Below are positions 1-7,128 of a stretch of 23,054 bases of DNA, in pieces. The notes beneath the pieces are model-generated. The model saw only the letters and a list, made by a program, of their open reading frames with translations, did not search any database and had not been told where the DNA came from. The position numbers and the translations under genes were made by a program. Every line of letters starts with the position of its first letter. Position 1 is the stretch's first letter. This DNA is from Verrucomicrobiaceae bacterium (GTDB taxonomy: Bacteria > Verrucomicrobiota > Verrucomicrobiae > Verrucomicrobiales > Akkermansiaceae): contig RPOS01000043.1 of assembly GCA_003820635.1 (NCBI GenBank), forward strand, positions 1-23,054, written 5' to 3'.

Positions 1-71
1 CCGGCGAGGGCGGGGACTTGGAGACCCAGGGCAAGACCGAGGGCGAGCGGGAGTTGTTTGCGGATTGGCAT
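1..71 (-). CDS. N-terminal end of an exported protein, cut by the left window edge
   Basis: Reading leftward from an ATG at 71-69, the 23 complete codons give MPIRKQLPLALGLALGLQVP followed by ALA. This is a textbook Sec signal peptide: a short basic start (R4, K5), a leucine/alanine/glycine hydrophobic core, and an A-L-A cleavage site. The mature protein lies outside the window, so its function cannot be read. No clear Shine-Dalgarno sequence precedes the ATG. The weak start context means the call rests on the signal peptide itself. The paired TGAC-N6-GTCA elements at 115-163 lie directly upstream and may control it. Confidence 0.6.
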   Translation of the reverse strand, partial: MPIRKQLPLALGLALGLQVPALA

Positions 72-114
72 GTTGGTGTTGCTTGGTTTTGTAGCGGGAA
101 CGCCAGACTGGTAA

Positions 115-163
115 ATGACGGAATTGTCACCGACGAACTGGATTTGCGTGACGGAATTGTCAC
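115..163. promoter_or_regulatory. Two operator-like copies of TGACGGAATTGTCAC, 33 bp apart
   Basis: The 15-mer TGACGGAATTGTCAC occurs at 116-130 and again at 149-163. Start-to-start spacing is 33 bp, close to three helical turns, so both copies face the same side of the DNA. Each copy is an interrupted palindrome (TGAC-N6-GTCA; the second extends to GTGAC-N6-GTCAC), as expected for a dimeric regulator. They lie 45 to 92 bp upstream of the start codon of the minus-strand exported protein. If that gene uses the weak promoter at 88-115, the sites centre near -42 and -75, typical of activator sites. The regulator is unknown. Confidence 0.45.
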
Positions 164-382
164 AGAGCGTGTGGAGGCCGGCATGGCGGCATCCGCAAGC
201 CGCCCTAAATCAGCAGTTTTGTGGCGGATCGGTCTGCGTCAATGATCATGTGACAAACCCGACACACCGTAATCTCGATGTCTTGAATCGAAAATTGCGC
301 TCGATTTGATTTTTCGCTTTTTGCTACCGCCCGGCATAGGGTGGCTGTTGTTTTCAAGCTCACGCCCAAGCTTCAAATCACC

Positions 383-412
383 TTGCCAAGCACGGGTGCC
401 GGCAGCTATCAA
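383..412 (+). promoter_or_regulatory. Possible promoter of the tRNA-Arg gene
   Basis: TTGCCA at 383-388 and TATCAA at 407-412 are separated by 18 bp, giving four matches each to the -35 and -10 consensus. The start would fall a few bases before the tRNA at 429. This is a weak pattern match only. Confidence 0.25.
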
Positions 413-428
413 ACGCCGCTCGCGCGCG

Positions 429-505
429 GCGCCCGTAGCTCAGTTGGATAGAGCATCCGCCTTCTAAGCGGAATGTCGCTGGTTCGAATCCAGCCGGGCG
501 CGCCA
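429..505 (+). tRNA. tRNA-Arg, anticodon UCU
   Basis: A complete 77-nt cloverleaf. The acceptor stem GCGCCCG (429-435) pairs with CGGGCGC (495-501), followed by discriminator G502 and an encoded CCA (503-505). The D arm contains AGCTCAGTTGGATAGAGC. The anticodon stem TCCGC/GCGGA encloses the loop CTTCTAA, so the anticodon is TCT, reading AGA and AGG. The T arm CTGGTTCGAATCCAG is canonical. The sequence closely resembles Escherichia coli argU. AGA/AGG codons look rare in the neighbouring genes, so this is a minor-codon tRNA. Confidence 0.97.
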
Positions 506-567
506 TGCGCATCCAGAAAACAGCCCGGAGGGAGAGAAACCGGCATCCGCTCCGTATCCGTCGTCCG

Positions 568-1590
568 ATGACCCAACGCGCGATCCCAAACCAACCTGCG
601 AAACGGCAGATCCTGCTGACCGTTGGCGGTGTTTTCCTGATCGCCGCGCTGGGCTTGTTGCCGTTTCTCGTCGGCCCGCCGCCTGTGGAAGGGCTGCCGG
701 AGATCGTGAAATTCATCGGTCGTTTTCATCCGGTGGTGCTGCACCTGCCGATCGGGATTCTGGTGTGGGTGCTGGTGCAGGAGGGGCTGAACCTGCTGCC
801 GGGCAAACGGGAGCGCGCATCCTCGCGCACCGCGGCGGGTTTCGCCGCAGCAAGCGCGGTGACCGCCTCGTTGCTCGGCTTGCTGCTGTATTACAGCATG
901 CCGGAATACGACAAGGACCTCGCGGAGCGCCATCTCTACGGCGGCATCCTCTTCTCCTGCCTGGCGGTGGCGGCCTATCTGGTGAAAATCCGGGTGGATG
1001 CCAGCGGTGGCCGCGGTGCCGTGGTTTACCGGATTTTCCTGTTAGCCAGCGCTGGCACCATGGGTGCCGCGAGCCATGACGGCGCCTCGCTCACCCATGG
1101 CAGAGGCTATCTCACCGAGCACGCGCCGCAGCCCCTGCGCAATTGGCTCGGCCTGCCGGAGCGACATTTTTCCGGTTCCGGAGATGAGGCCAGCCTGGTG
1201 GTTTACACCGACCTCATCGTGCCGATTCTCGAACAGAAATGCTACTCATGCCACAATGCCGAAAAGCAAAAGGGCAGATACCGGATGGATGAATACGAAT
1301 TGTTGCTCGCAGGCGGCAAGGAAGGCGACGGCATCATCCCCGGCGATGCCGCCGGCAGCAACGTGATCGTGCGCATCGAACTGCCGGAGGACGACGACGA
1401 GCACATGCCGCCGGAGGGCAAAAAGGATCTCGCCGCGCACGAGTTGACGCTGCTCAAGTGGTGGATCGACCAAGGAGCATCCAAGGATGCCAAAGCGGCC
1501 GATCTAACAGAAACCGCCGAGGTGAAACAAGCGCTCGAGAGGCTCCGGCAAGTTGACGCCGGCCACGGTACGAGCCCGTCCCGTCCCTGA
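568..1590 (+). CDS. Membrane-anchored c-type cytochrome (DUF2231 + PSCyt1-like)
   Basis: A 340-residue protein, probably taking part in membrane electron transfer on the periplasmic face; partner and substrate are unknown. The N-terminal half has several membrane segments and a block containing RFHPVVLHLPIG, typical of DUF2231. It ends in a SHDGASLTHG stretch common in planctomycete and verrucomicrobial homologues. The C-terminal third is a PSCyt1-type cytochrome: one heme site CYSCH (residues 225-229), with Met280 in an HMPPEG motif as likely distal ligand. The frame is open back to an ATG at 505, but that ATG overlaps the tRNA CCA end and would add an arginine-rich, uncharacteristic start. 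ATG568 places a membrane helix right after the N-terminus. No Shine-Dalgarno sequence is obvious at either. The gene converges on the minus-strand gene ending at 1610. Confidence 0.85.
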   Translation: MTQRAIPNQPAKRQILLTVGGVFLIAALGLLPFLVGPPPVEGLPEIVKFIGRFHPVVLHLPIGILVWVLVQEGLNLLPGKRERASSRTAAGFAAASAVTASLLGLLLYYSMPEYDKDLAERHLYGGILFSCLAVAAYLVKIRVDASGGRGAVVYRIFLLASAGTMGAASHDGASLTHGRGYLTEHAPQPLRNWLGLPERHFSGSGDEASLVVYTDLIVPILEQKCYSCHNAEKQKGRYRMDEYELLLAGGKEGDGIIPGDAAGSNVIVRIELPEDDDEHMPPEGKKDLAAHELTLLKWWIDQGASKDAKAADLTETAEVKQALERLRQVDAGHGTSPSRP

Positions 1591-1609
1591 CCGCTTGGTC
1601 CGGCGGAGG

Positions 1610-2590
1610 CTACAAGGCCGCGCTGGCGGGAGCCTGGATGAGCAGGCAGTCTTCAAGGAACGGCTGGATTTCGTGCAGCAGTGCGGATCCCTCTTGTTGG
1701 AATTGATCGCGGAAATGGTCCTCGATGCGGCGCAGTGCGAATTCCAGATCCGCCAGCACGATTTCGCCGGGGCGGCCGCGGACGATGGCCACCAGCACCA
1801 CATGCCGCCCGCGCCGCGCGATGGCACGGTGGCCGGCGGAAATTTCAAACGCGGGATGAAACTGCCCCGATGGATCCCGCACCTGCATGGCGAGGCGCTG
1901 GGCGGTGGGAGCCACCCGCCGGGCGGAGGCGTGCCGCGCCGGATCGCAACTGGCGAAGGACACCAGCGCGAGCGTGGCGGCATCCAGCAGGAAAACCTCC
2001 TCCACCTGGAAGCGGCGGGTTTGTTCGAAGAAGATATCCTCGTAAGTGCGGCTGGTGAACAAGGCGCGCACGTGCCAGAAGAAACGGTCCACCACCCCGG
2101 GTGGCTGGAACGGGCGGCTGGCTGGCGCATATTCGGCGAGTGCTCGGCGGATGGTGGCGCGCAGCATCGGCTCCAGATAGGTGTCGATGCCGTTTTCCTT
2201 GGCGTAAACCGCCCTGCGCACCGCTTGCTCGACGATAGGACCGAAGGCCTCGCGCAAGTCGTCATCGGTGAAATCCGGTTGCGGCCCGGATTGTTCCACC
2301 GCCGGGGCAGGAGCTGCCGGAAACTCGGTATCAAGAGAGGGCGGGGTTTTGAACAAGGGCATCGGCCCGCGAAACCCAGCTTCGGAAACAGGGCCGCGGG
2401 ACGCAGCCGTCCCGGCCAGCGGCAGCGCGGACATGGGCCGCGGCCAGGATGAGGGGAAACTGGTGAACGCCGGCTCTGGCACGGAATGCGGATTTGGAAA
2501 CGGCAGCATGTTTCGCAAACCGGAGGATCCCGGGCCCTCGGTGAGCCCCGGTTGCGGCACTGGAAAGGGACTGAACGTGGCGGCGGTCAT
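1610..2590 (-). CDS. Soluble protein resembling the cytoplasmic sensor-like part of OmpA-type envelope proteins
   Basis: A 326-residue protein of unknown function with no signal peptide or membrane helix. Residues 1 to about 90 are Pro/Ser/Ala-rich and probably disordered. From about 100 come two amphipathic blocks (LREAFGPIVEQAVRRAV and LEPMLRATIRRALAEYA), then VEEVFLLDAATLALVSF, and later VVLVAIVRGRP followed by a helix. From memory, this order matches the N-terminal region of cyanobacterial and proteobacterial 'OmpA family' proteins: paired helices ahead of a longin/roadblock-like fold with VEQVFLIH and an IRGxPP motif. The OmpA peptidoglycan-binding domain is missing here. Its ATG overlaps the stop of the upstream coiled-coil gene as ATGA (2590-2587), so the two are translationally coupled. 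The family link is recollection, not a search result. Confidence 0.75.
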   Translation of the reverse strand: MTAATFSPFPVPQPGLTEGPGSSGLRNMLPFPNPHSVPEPAFTSFPSSWPRPMSALPLAGTAASRGPVSEAGFRGPMPLFKTPPSLDTEFPAAPAPAVEQSGPQPDFTDDDLREAFGPIVEQAVRRAVYAKENGIDTYLEPMLRATIRRALAEYAPASRPFQPPGVVDRFFWHVRALFTSRTYEDIFFEQTRRFQVEEVFLLDAATLALVSFASCDPARHASARRVAPTAQRLAMQVRDPSGQFHPAFEISAGHRAIARRGRHVVLVAIVRGRPGEIVLADLEFALRRIEDHFRDQFQQEGSALLHEIQPFLEDCLLIQAPASAAL

Positions 2591-3207
2591 TGGGGTGCGG
2601 AATAATCTGGGCCGGGAGCGGACGGGGAGGCGCTTTCCGCCAGCGCGCGGGCGGCGGCGGCGATGCGGGCAAACCTTTCTTCAATCCATTCGCGGTCGCT
2701 GGCGCGGCTTTGCAAACGGGTGATCTGGGCCTCCGTGCTTTCCCAAAGCGCGGCCACCTCGCCGCGCAATTCGTCGGCCAGGCGGTGGTCGCGCTCGTTG
2801 AGGTGGCTTTGCAGCGCGCCCTGCCAACTGGTGAGCCAGGTGCCGAGCCGCCCTTCAAGCTCGCGCACGGCCGACTGCTCACGGGCCTCGGCGGATTTCA
2901 TGGCGGCCACTTGCTGGATTTGCGCGGCGAGGCGCTGGATCTCGGCGTGCTGCTGGTTGGTGCGCGTCTCCACCTCATGGCGGGTGGTGTCGGCCAGGCG
3001 TTGAAGCGAGTGCTGGAGCGCTTCCAGACGCGCCTCACTGGTGCAGAGGCGTTCTTCCCACGGGACCGGCGCTTGGTAGCCACGCGGTTCTGCGGACTCG
3101 AGGCTGGCAATACGCTGCTCGAGACGCTCGAACTGCCGGCCTACGATGATTTCCCGGATGCGCTCGACCGTTTGCGATGGATTGATGGGTGATGGACTGG
3201 GGGACAT
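2587..3207 (-). CDS. Coiled-coil protein, first gene of a two-gene operon
   Basis: A 206-residue hydrophilic protein with no signal peptide or membrane segment. Residues 1-9 are Ser/Pro-rich, then VERIREIIVGRQFERLEQRI. The rest is long helix with heptad-like spacing and many Glu, Arg, Gln and Ala residues, ending in a disordered Ser/Pro tail. The IREIIVGxxxERLEQRI segment recalls the LRxLLxGPExxxLxxLxxRL start of the same OmpA-type proteins that the downstream gene resembles. The pair may therefore be one ancestral protein split in two. GGAG (3218-3215) lies 7 nt before the ATG and supports this start. The gene is divergent from the ECF sigma factor at 3441. Function unknown; a scaffold or partner of the downstream product is a reasonable guess. 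Confidence 0.75.
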   Translation of the reverse strand: MSPSPSPINPSQTVERIREIIVGRQFERLEQRIASLESAEPRGYQAPVPWEERLCTSEARLEALQHSLQRLADTTRHEVETRTNQQHAEIQRLAAQIQQVAAMKSAEAREQSAVRELEGRLGTWLTSWQGALQSHLNERDHRLADELRGEVAALWESTEAQITRLQSRASDREWIEERFARIAAAARALAESASPSAPGPDYSAPQ

Positions 3208-3440
3208 GGCGGTTCTCCGTGGGGGGAGTTCTTGATGGGGGAGATCAGGAACACGGCTGAATGAACGGCTTGAGGAAATCTGGCCAAAGTCCCGCGCGAT
3301 GTAAACAAGAACGGCGGCATTTCGTTTCCAGAGACCTTCCGGGTATCCTTATCAAAATTTGAGCCACTCACGGTGAACAACTTGTGAAAAATCGGATTCC
3401 ATGAAAGACAGGGGGGCGGAAATGAGGTAAGGAAGTCCTG
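3208..3440. promoter_or_regulatory. Divergent control region between the coiled-coil operon and the sigma-factor operon
   Basis: These 233 bp separate two divergent start codons and must carry both promoters. The segment from about 3340 to 3410 is distinctly AT-richer than its surroundings. No -35/-10 pair good enough to name was found. Both genes have readable ribosome-binding sites: GGAG (minus strand) before 3207, and AAGGAAG at 3429-3435 before 3441. A promoter recognised by the neighbouring ECF factor itself is possible but not shown. Confidence 0.4.
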
Positions 3441-4112
3441 ATGTCTGAGGACGACGAGGAAAAAGCGGACGGACGCGACGAGGTGCTGGCGCAGGCTTAC
3501 GCGAAGACCCGCAAGAGCCTGATCGCGCGTCTGGACAACTGGGAGGACCAGCGGACCTGGGACGAGTTCTATCAGACCTACTGGCGCTTGATTTACTCGG
3601 TGGCCGTCAAGGCCGGGCTGCGCAACGATGAGGCCTTCGACTGTGTCCAAGAGACCATCCTCTCGATCGCCAAGCAGAGCAAAAAGAACCTCTACGATCC
3701 CAAGCAGGGATCCTTCAAGACCTGGCTGATGAACATGACGCGCTGGCGCATCAACGATCAGTTCCGCAAGCGCAAGAAGGACACCGCGATGGCCGGCGGC
3801 GAGTGGGACGACGACCGGAAAACCTCCGCCATCGACCGCGTGGAGGACCCCGCCGGGGAAGTGCTGCCGCGGCTGTGGGAGGCCGAGTGGAAGAAAAACC
3901 TGGCCGACGCCGCACTGGCCCGGGTGAAGAGCCAGGTCTCGCCCAAGCAATACCAGATTTTCGACTGCTATGTGATCAAGCAATGGGACGCCCGCAAGGT
4001 GCAGGAAAAACTCAACGTCAGCATGGCGCAGATCTATCTGGCGAAGCACCGGGTGGGAAGCGTGCTGAAGCGCGAGCTGGCCAAACTCGAGGACGAAAGC
4101 GATGCCGGTTAG
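3441..4112 (+). CDS. ECF-type RNA polymerase sigma factor paired with a Ser/Thr kinase
   Basis: A 223-residue sigma-70 family factor that would direct RNA polymerase to a dedicated promoter set. After an acidic start, sigma region 2 spans about residues 30-120, with WDEFYQTYWRLIYSVAVKAG, DCVQETILSI and FKTWLMNMTRWRINDQFRKR. Region 4, a helix-turn-helix, spans about 150-215, with VSPKQYQIFDCYVIKQWDAR and NVSMAQIYLAKHRV. AAGGAAG lies just upstream and supports ATG3441. The stop (4110-4112) lies inside the kinase gene, which starts at 4102, an 11-bp overlap. No anti-sigma factor gene is adjacent, so control by the kinase is likely. A known precedent is the PpkT2-EcfP pair of Vibrio parahaemolyticus, where phosphorylation switches on the sigma factor. 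That this pair works the same way is inference. Confidence 0.9.
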   Translation: MSEDDEEKADGRDEVLAQAYAKTRKSLIARLDNWEDQRTWDEFYQTYWRLIYSVAVKAGLRNDEAFDCVQETILSIAKQSKKNLYDPKQGSFKTWLMNMTRWRINDQFRKRKKDTAMAGGEWDDDRKTSAIDRVEDPAGEVLPRLWEAEWKKNLADAALARVKSQVSPKQYQIFDCYVIKQWDARKVQEKLNVSMAQIYLAKHRVGSVLKRELAKLEDESDAG

Positions 4113-6651
4113 AGTCCGCCCCCACCCCACGATTCCGGATCACGAGGTTCTGCGCAAGATCGGCGGCGGAGCCTACGGCGAGGTGTGGCTGGCGCGCGGC
4201 GTGACCGGTGCCTTGCGGGCGGTGAAAGTGGTGTGGCGCGAGGATTTCGAGGACGAGCGCGGTTTCGAGCGCGAGTTTGAGGGCATCCTGAAATTCGAGC
4301 CGATTTCCCGCGACCACCCGGCGCTGGTCAACATCCTGCATGTCGGCCACAGCGCGGATGGCGTTTCGTTTTATTATTATGTGATGGAGCTCGGTGATGA
4401 CGTCGCCAGCGGCCAGGACATCAACCCGATCGAATACCAGCCACGGACCTTGCGCGGCGACCACCCGCAGGCGGCGGCAGTGAAATGGGACACCGCAGAA
4501 TGCATCGATGTGGGGCTGCGGCTGGCCGAGGCGCTGGGACACCTGCATGACCGCGGGCTGGCGCATCGCGATGTGAAGCCGTCCAACATCATCTTCGTCC
4601 ATGGCCGGGCCAAGCTCGCGGACATCGGGCTGGTGGCCGCCCGCGGCCAGCGGACCTTTGTGGGCACCGAGGGCTTCGTGCCGCCGGAAGGACCGGGCTC
4701 GGCGCAGGCGGACATCTACAGCCTCGGCAAGGTGCTCTACGAAATGGCCACGGGAAAAGACCGGATGAACTTTCCCGAGCTGCCGGATGACATGCCGACC
4801 GGCAGCGACCGCAAGCGCTGGCTGGAGCTCAACCGCGTGATCTGCGATGTCTGCGAGCCTCGGATTTCCAAACGTAAAATCACCACCGCCGCGGAGCTCG
4901 CGGAGGCGTTGCGGCGCATTCGGGGCGGCAAGGCGGGCCACCGCAGCATGGCCGCCGTGTGGCTCGCCACGCTGCTGCTCACCACGTTCTCCGGCTGGGC
5001 CGGATGGGAACTTTCCAAAGACTCCGGCTGGCTGACCAACTGGCTGAAAACACGCAGCTCCCCTGCCCCGGCGGTGGGTCTGCTGCGCATCTTCAGCACG
5101 CCCGAGGGCGCTGACGTGCTCGACGCCAACGGCGTGATGATCGGCACCACGCCCACGCCGACGATGACCGCCCAAGTGGGCGAGGAGGTCGTTTTCACCC
5201 TGCGCAAAACCGGCTACCGCCCGCAGGAAATCCACGGCAAGGTGGCGCTCAGCGCCGTGAATGAACCGATGGTGCTTTCCGGCCAGTTGCAGGTCTTCGC
5301 CCCGCCACAGACCGGGGAAACCTGGACCGACCAGCTCGGCGCCCGCTACCAACCGGTGGACAACCACCACATCCGGTCCGGATTCGTCACCCGCGAGGAA
5401 TGGGCGCGCTTTGAAGAAACGGAGTCCGGCAAGGCAGCGGAAGCGGTGGAAATCCTCGCCTTCTCGCAGGACGGACAACCGGTGGAGGTGGTGCTCGCCA
5501 CGGCCGGAGCGGCGCATGCCTTCTGCCGCTGGTTGCGCGCGGGCGGCATCAAGGATGGTTATCTAACAAATGATCACGAGTTGCGCCCGCTGCGGGAGAC
5601 GGGTTTCGAAAATCCCGGGCTCAGCGAGCGCGCCCGGCGCGATGACCTGCTGCCGTTCCGCGTGATGGTGCGCAAGTTCGTCCACAGCCGCCTCCAGCTC
5701 ACCAGCCAGCCACCGGGAGCCGAAGTCTATCTGAACGGCCAACTGGCGGGCAACACGGCCATGCCGCTCGAAATCCCCGATCTCAAACCGGGCGAAATGA
5801 ACCTGCTGCTCGTGCTCGAGGGCTACAAACCGCTCTCGAAAGTCGTCACCCTGCCCGAAGGCCGCACCCTTCAGCAGAAGCTCACACTTGAGCCAAATGA
5901 AGGCGTCGTTTTCGGCAAGCCATGGGAAAACGGCATCAAGATGCGTTTCGCGCCCGTCGGCCGGGATTTGATGGCCTCCATCTGGGAAACCCGGGTCAGC
6001 GACTACGCGCTTTTCCTCACCGAAACCAACCACCCCAGGCCGCCGACACCAGCTTTCACCCAGGAACCGGACCACCCGGCCATCCACGTCTCGCGGGACG
6101 ACGCCCGCGCCTTCTGCGAGTGGCTCACCCGCCGCGAGCGCAAGGACGAGCGCATCACCCGCTTCCACGAATACCGGTTGCCCACCGACCTCGAATGGAG
6201 CCTGATGGCCGGCCTGATCGAGGACGAAGACATCAGCCCCGGCTGGCGGGATGCCCGCAAGCAGGCAGTCTATCCGTGGGGCATGAGCTGGCCCAACGGC
6301 GAAAAGGTCGGCAATTTCGCCGACATGACCGCGGCCCGCGCCCCGGGAGTTTCCGCAGACCGGACGATCGCCGGCTATGACGACGGATTTCCCTTCACCG
6401 CTCCCGTCGGCTCGTTTCCGCCCAACGAACTGGGCCTCTACGACCTGAGCGGCAACGTCCAGGAATGGGTGGACGACGAATACTCGAGACTCGGCACCAA
6501 CGTGCTCGGCGTGCTGCGCGGCGGCGGCTGGAACACCTATCAGACGGAAAATCTCTTCACCGGTTCCCGCAACGCCGTGCCGCCCGGCTACCGGGACGCC
6601 TTTTACAGCTTCCGCGTGGTGCTTGCAAAAATCCCGCCCAAGCCCGAGTGA
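4102..6651 (+). CDS. Receptor-type Ser/Thr protein kinase with PEGA and SUMF1/FGE-like domains
   Basis: An 849-residue kinase that probably senses an envelope signal and phosphorylates a cytoplasmic target, most likely the overlapping ECF factor. Kinase domain, about 12-275: glycine loop GGGAYG (21-26), Lys42, catalytic HRDVKPSN with Asp157, and DIG at 174-176 in place of the usual DFG. One membrane helix follows (about 283-305). Outside are a PEGA domain (about 327-390, FSTPEGADV), a reduced SUMF1-like segment (about 395-535), a second PEGA (about 535-600, TSQPPGAEVYLNG) and a C-terminal SUMF1/FGE-sulfatase fold (about 605-845). The last contains YRLPTDLEW, LGLYDLSGNVQEWVDD and LRGGGWN. The FGE-like fold has no cysteine pair near its C-terminus (GSRNAVPPGYRDAF), so it is probably a binding module, not an oxidase. 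The gene overlaps the sigma gene by 11 bp. Confidence 0.93.
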   Translation: MPVRVRPHPTIPDHEVLRKIGGGAYGEVWLARGVTGALRAVKVVWREDFEDERGFEREFEGILKFEPISRDHPALVNILHVGHSADGVSFYYYVMELGDDVASGQDINPIEYQPRTLRGDHPQAAAVKWDTAECIDVGLRLAEALGHLHDRGLAHRDVKPSNIIFVHGRAKLADIGLVAARGQRTFVGTEGFVPPEGPGSAQADIYSLGKVLYEMATGKDRMNFPELPDDMPTGSDRKRWLELNRVICDVCEPRISKRKITTAAELAEALRRIRGGKAGHRSMAAVWLATLLLTTFSGWAGWELSKDSGWLTNWLKTRSSPAPAVGLLRIFSTPEGADVLDANGVMIGTTPTPTMTAQVGEEVVFTLRKTGYRPQEIHGKVALSAVNEPMVLSGQLQVFAPPQTGETWTDQLGARYQPVDNHHIRSGFVTREEWARFEETESGKAAEAVEILAFSQDGQPVEVVLATAGAAHAFCRWLRAGGIKDGYLTNDHELRPLRETGFENPGLSERARRDDLLPFRVMVRKFVHSRLQLTSQPPGAEVYLNGQLAGNTAMPLEIPDLKPGEMNLLLVLEGYKPLSKVVTLPEGRTLQQKLTLEPNEGVVFGKPWENGIKMRFAPVGRDLMASIWETRVSDYALFLTETNHPRPPTPAFTQEPDHPAIHVSRDDARAFCEWLTRRERKDERITRFHEYRLPTDLEWSLMAGLIEDEDISPGWRDARKQAVYPWGMSWPNGEKVGNFADMTAARAPGVSADRTIAGYDDGFPFTAPVGSFPPNELGLYDLSGNVQEWVDDEYSRLGTNVLGVLRGGGWNTYQTENLFTGSRNAVPPGYRDAFYSFRVVLAKIPPKPE

Positions 6652-6673
6652 ACGCCGCACGAAACATCCCGCC

Positions 6674-7081
6674 ATGGTCGAAATCAAACTCACCTACGAA
6701 GGCGGCCTGCATTGCAGCGCCGTCCACACCCCCTCCGGAAACACCCTCGTCACCGATGCCCCGGTGGACAACAACGGCCGCGGCGAGGCTTTTTCCCCCA
6801 CCGATCTGGTCGCCACCGCCCTCGGCTCCTGCATGGCCACCGTCATCGGCATCGTCGCCCGGCGCAAAAACCTCGCCGTCGAAGGCATGGCCATCACCGT
6901 GCGCAAGTTCATGTCGGAGGACACACCGCGCCGCATCAGCCGCCTCGAACTGGACCTCGACATCCCCCTCCCCGCCGACCACCCGGACCGCGAATTGCTC
7001 GAAAGCACCGCGCGCGGCTGCCCCGTTCACCATAGCCTCCACCCGGAGATCGAGGTGGTTATGAACTGGAACTGGCGGTGA
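6674..7081 (+). CDS. OsmC/Ohr-family thiol peroxidase-like protein
   Basis: A 135-residue protein of the OsmC family, which reduces organic hydroperoxides with a cysteine pair. The family block FSPTDLVATALGSCMATVIG carries Cys53, and ARGCPVHHSL carries Cys116, the two positions expected for the peroxidatic and resolving cysteines. Length matches the family. The frame stays open upstream, but ATG6674 gives MVEIKLTYEGG, the normal OsmC start. The gene lies 22 bp after the kinase stop without an intervening terminator, so it probably shares the sigma/kinase transcript. A link to redox stress is possible but not shown. The exact subfamily (OsmC, Ohr or YhfA-like) was not resolved. Confidence 0.9.
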   Translation: MVEIKLTYEGGLHCSAVHTPSGNTLVTDAPVDNNGRGEAFSPTDLVATALGSCMATVIGIVARRKNLAVEGMAITVRKFMSEDTPRRISRLELDLDIPLPADHPDRELLESTARGCPVHHSLHPEIEVVMNWNWR

Positions 7082-7128
7082 TTTGCCCCTTGAACAAACT
7101 CCGCCAGAGGGGTTTCCCTTGCCCCGCC

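Larger units (their letters stand above)
72..428. other. Gene-free stretch between the partial exported-protein gene and the tRNA
   Basis: No convincing coding region is seen on either strand; the short open frames here have no start signal or recognisable protein. The stretch holds the duplicated TGAC-N6-GTCA element at 115-163. It also has a 6-bp perfect hairpin (GGCGGC at 185-190 pairing with GCCGCC at 199-204, 8-nt loop) without an immediate T-run. The part from about 290 to 412 is AT-richer and probably carries the tRNA promoter. For the minus-strand gene, a weak promoter can be drawn (TTTACC at 115-110, 16 bp, TACAAA at 93-88). Confidence 0.5.

Noticed and set aside
185..204. Hairpin GGCGGC/GCCGCC as a terminator
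   Set aside because: The stem is only 6 bp and no T-run follows directly; no gene ends there on the plus strand.
505..567. Longer start of the cytochrome gene at ATG505
   Set aside because: The ATG overlaps the CCA end of the tRNA and the added residues are arginine-rich with no homologue-like features; ATG568 begins right before the first membrane helix.
1504..2452. Plus- and minus-strand frames overlapping the 326-residue gene
   Set aside because: They have shadow-type composition. The minus-strand frame at 1610-2590 is coupled by ATGA to the upstream gene and has structured sequence.
4018..5517. A 499-codon open frame opposite the kinase gene
   Set aside because: It is the His/Arg/Gly-rich mirror frame typical of GC-rich genes and lies entirely within well-supported sigma and kinase genes.
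7078..7128. GTG7078 start for thrS
   Set aside because: It overlaps the osmC stop and adds residues that are not a TGS domain; ATG7129 leads directly into the editing domain.
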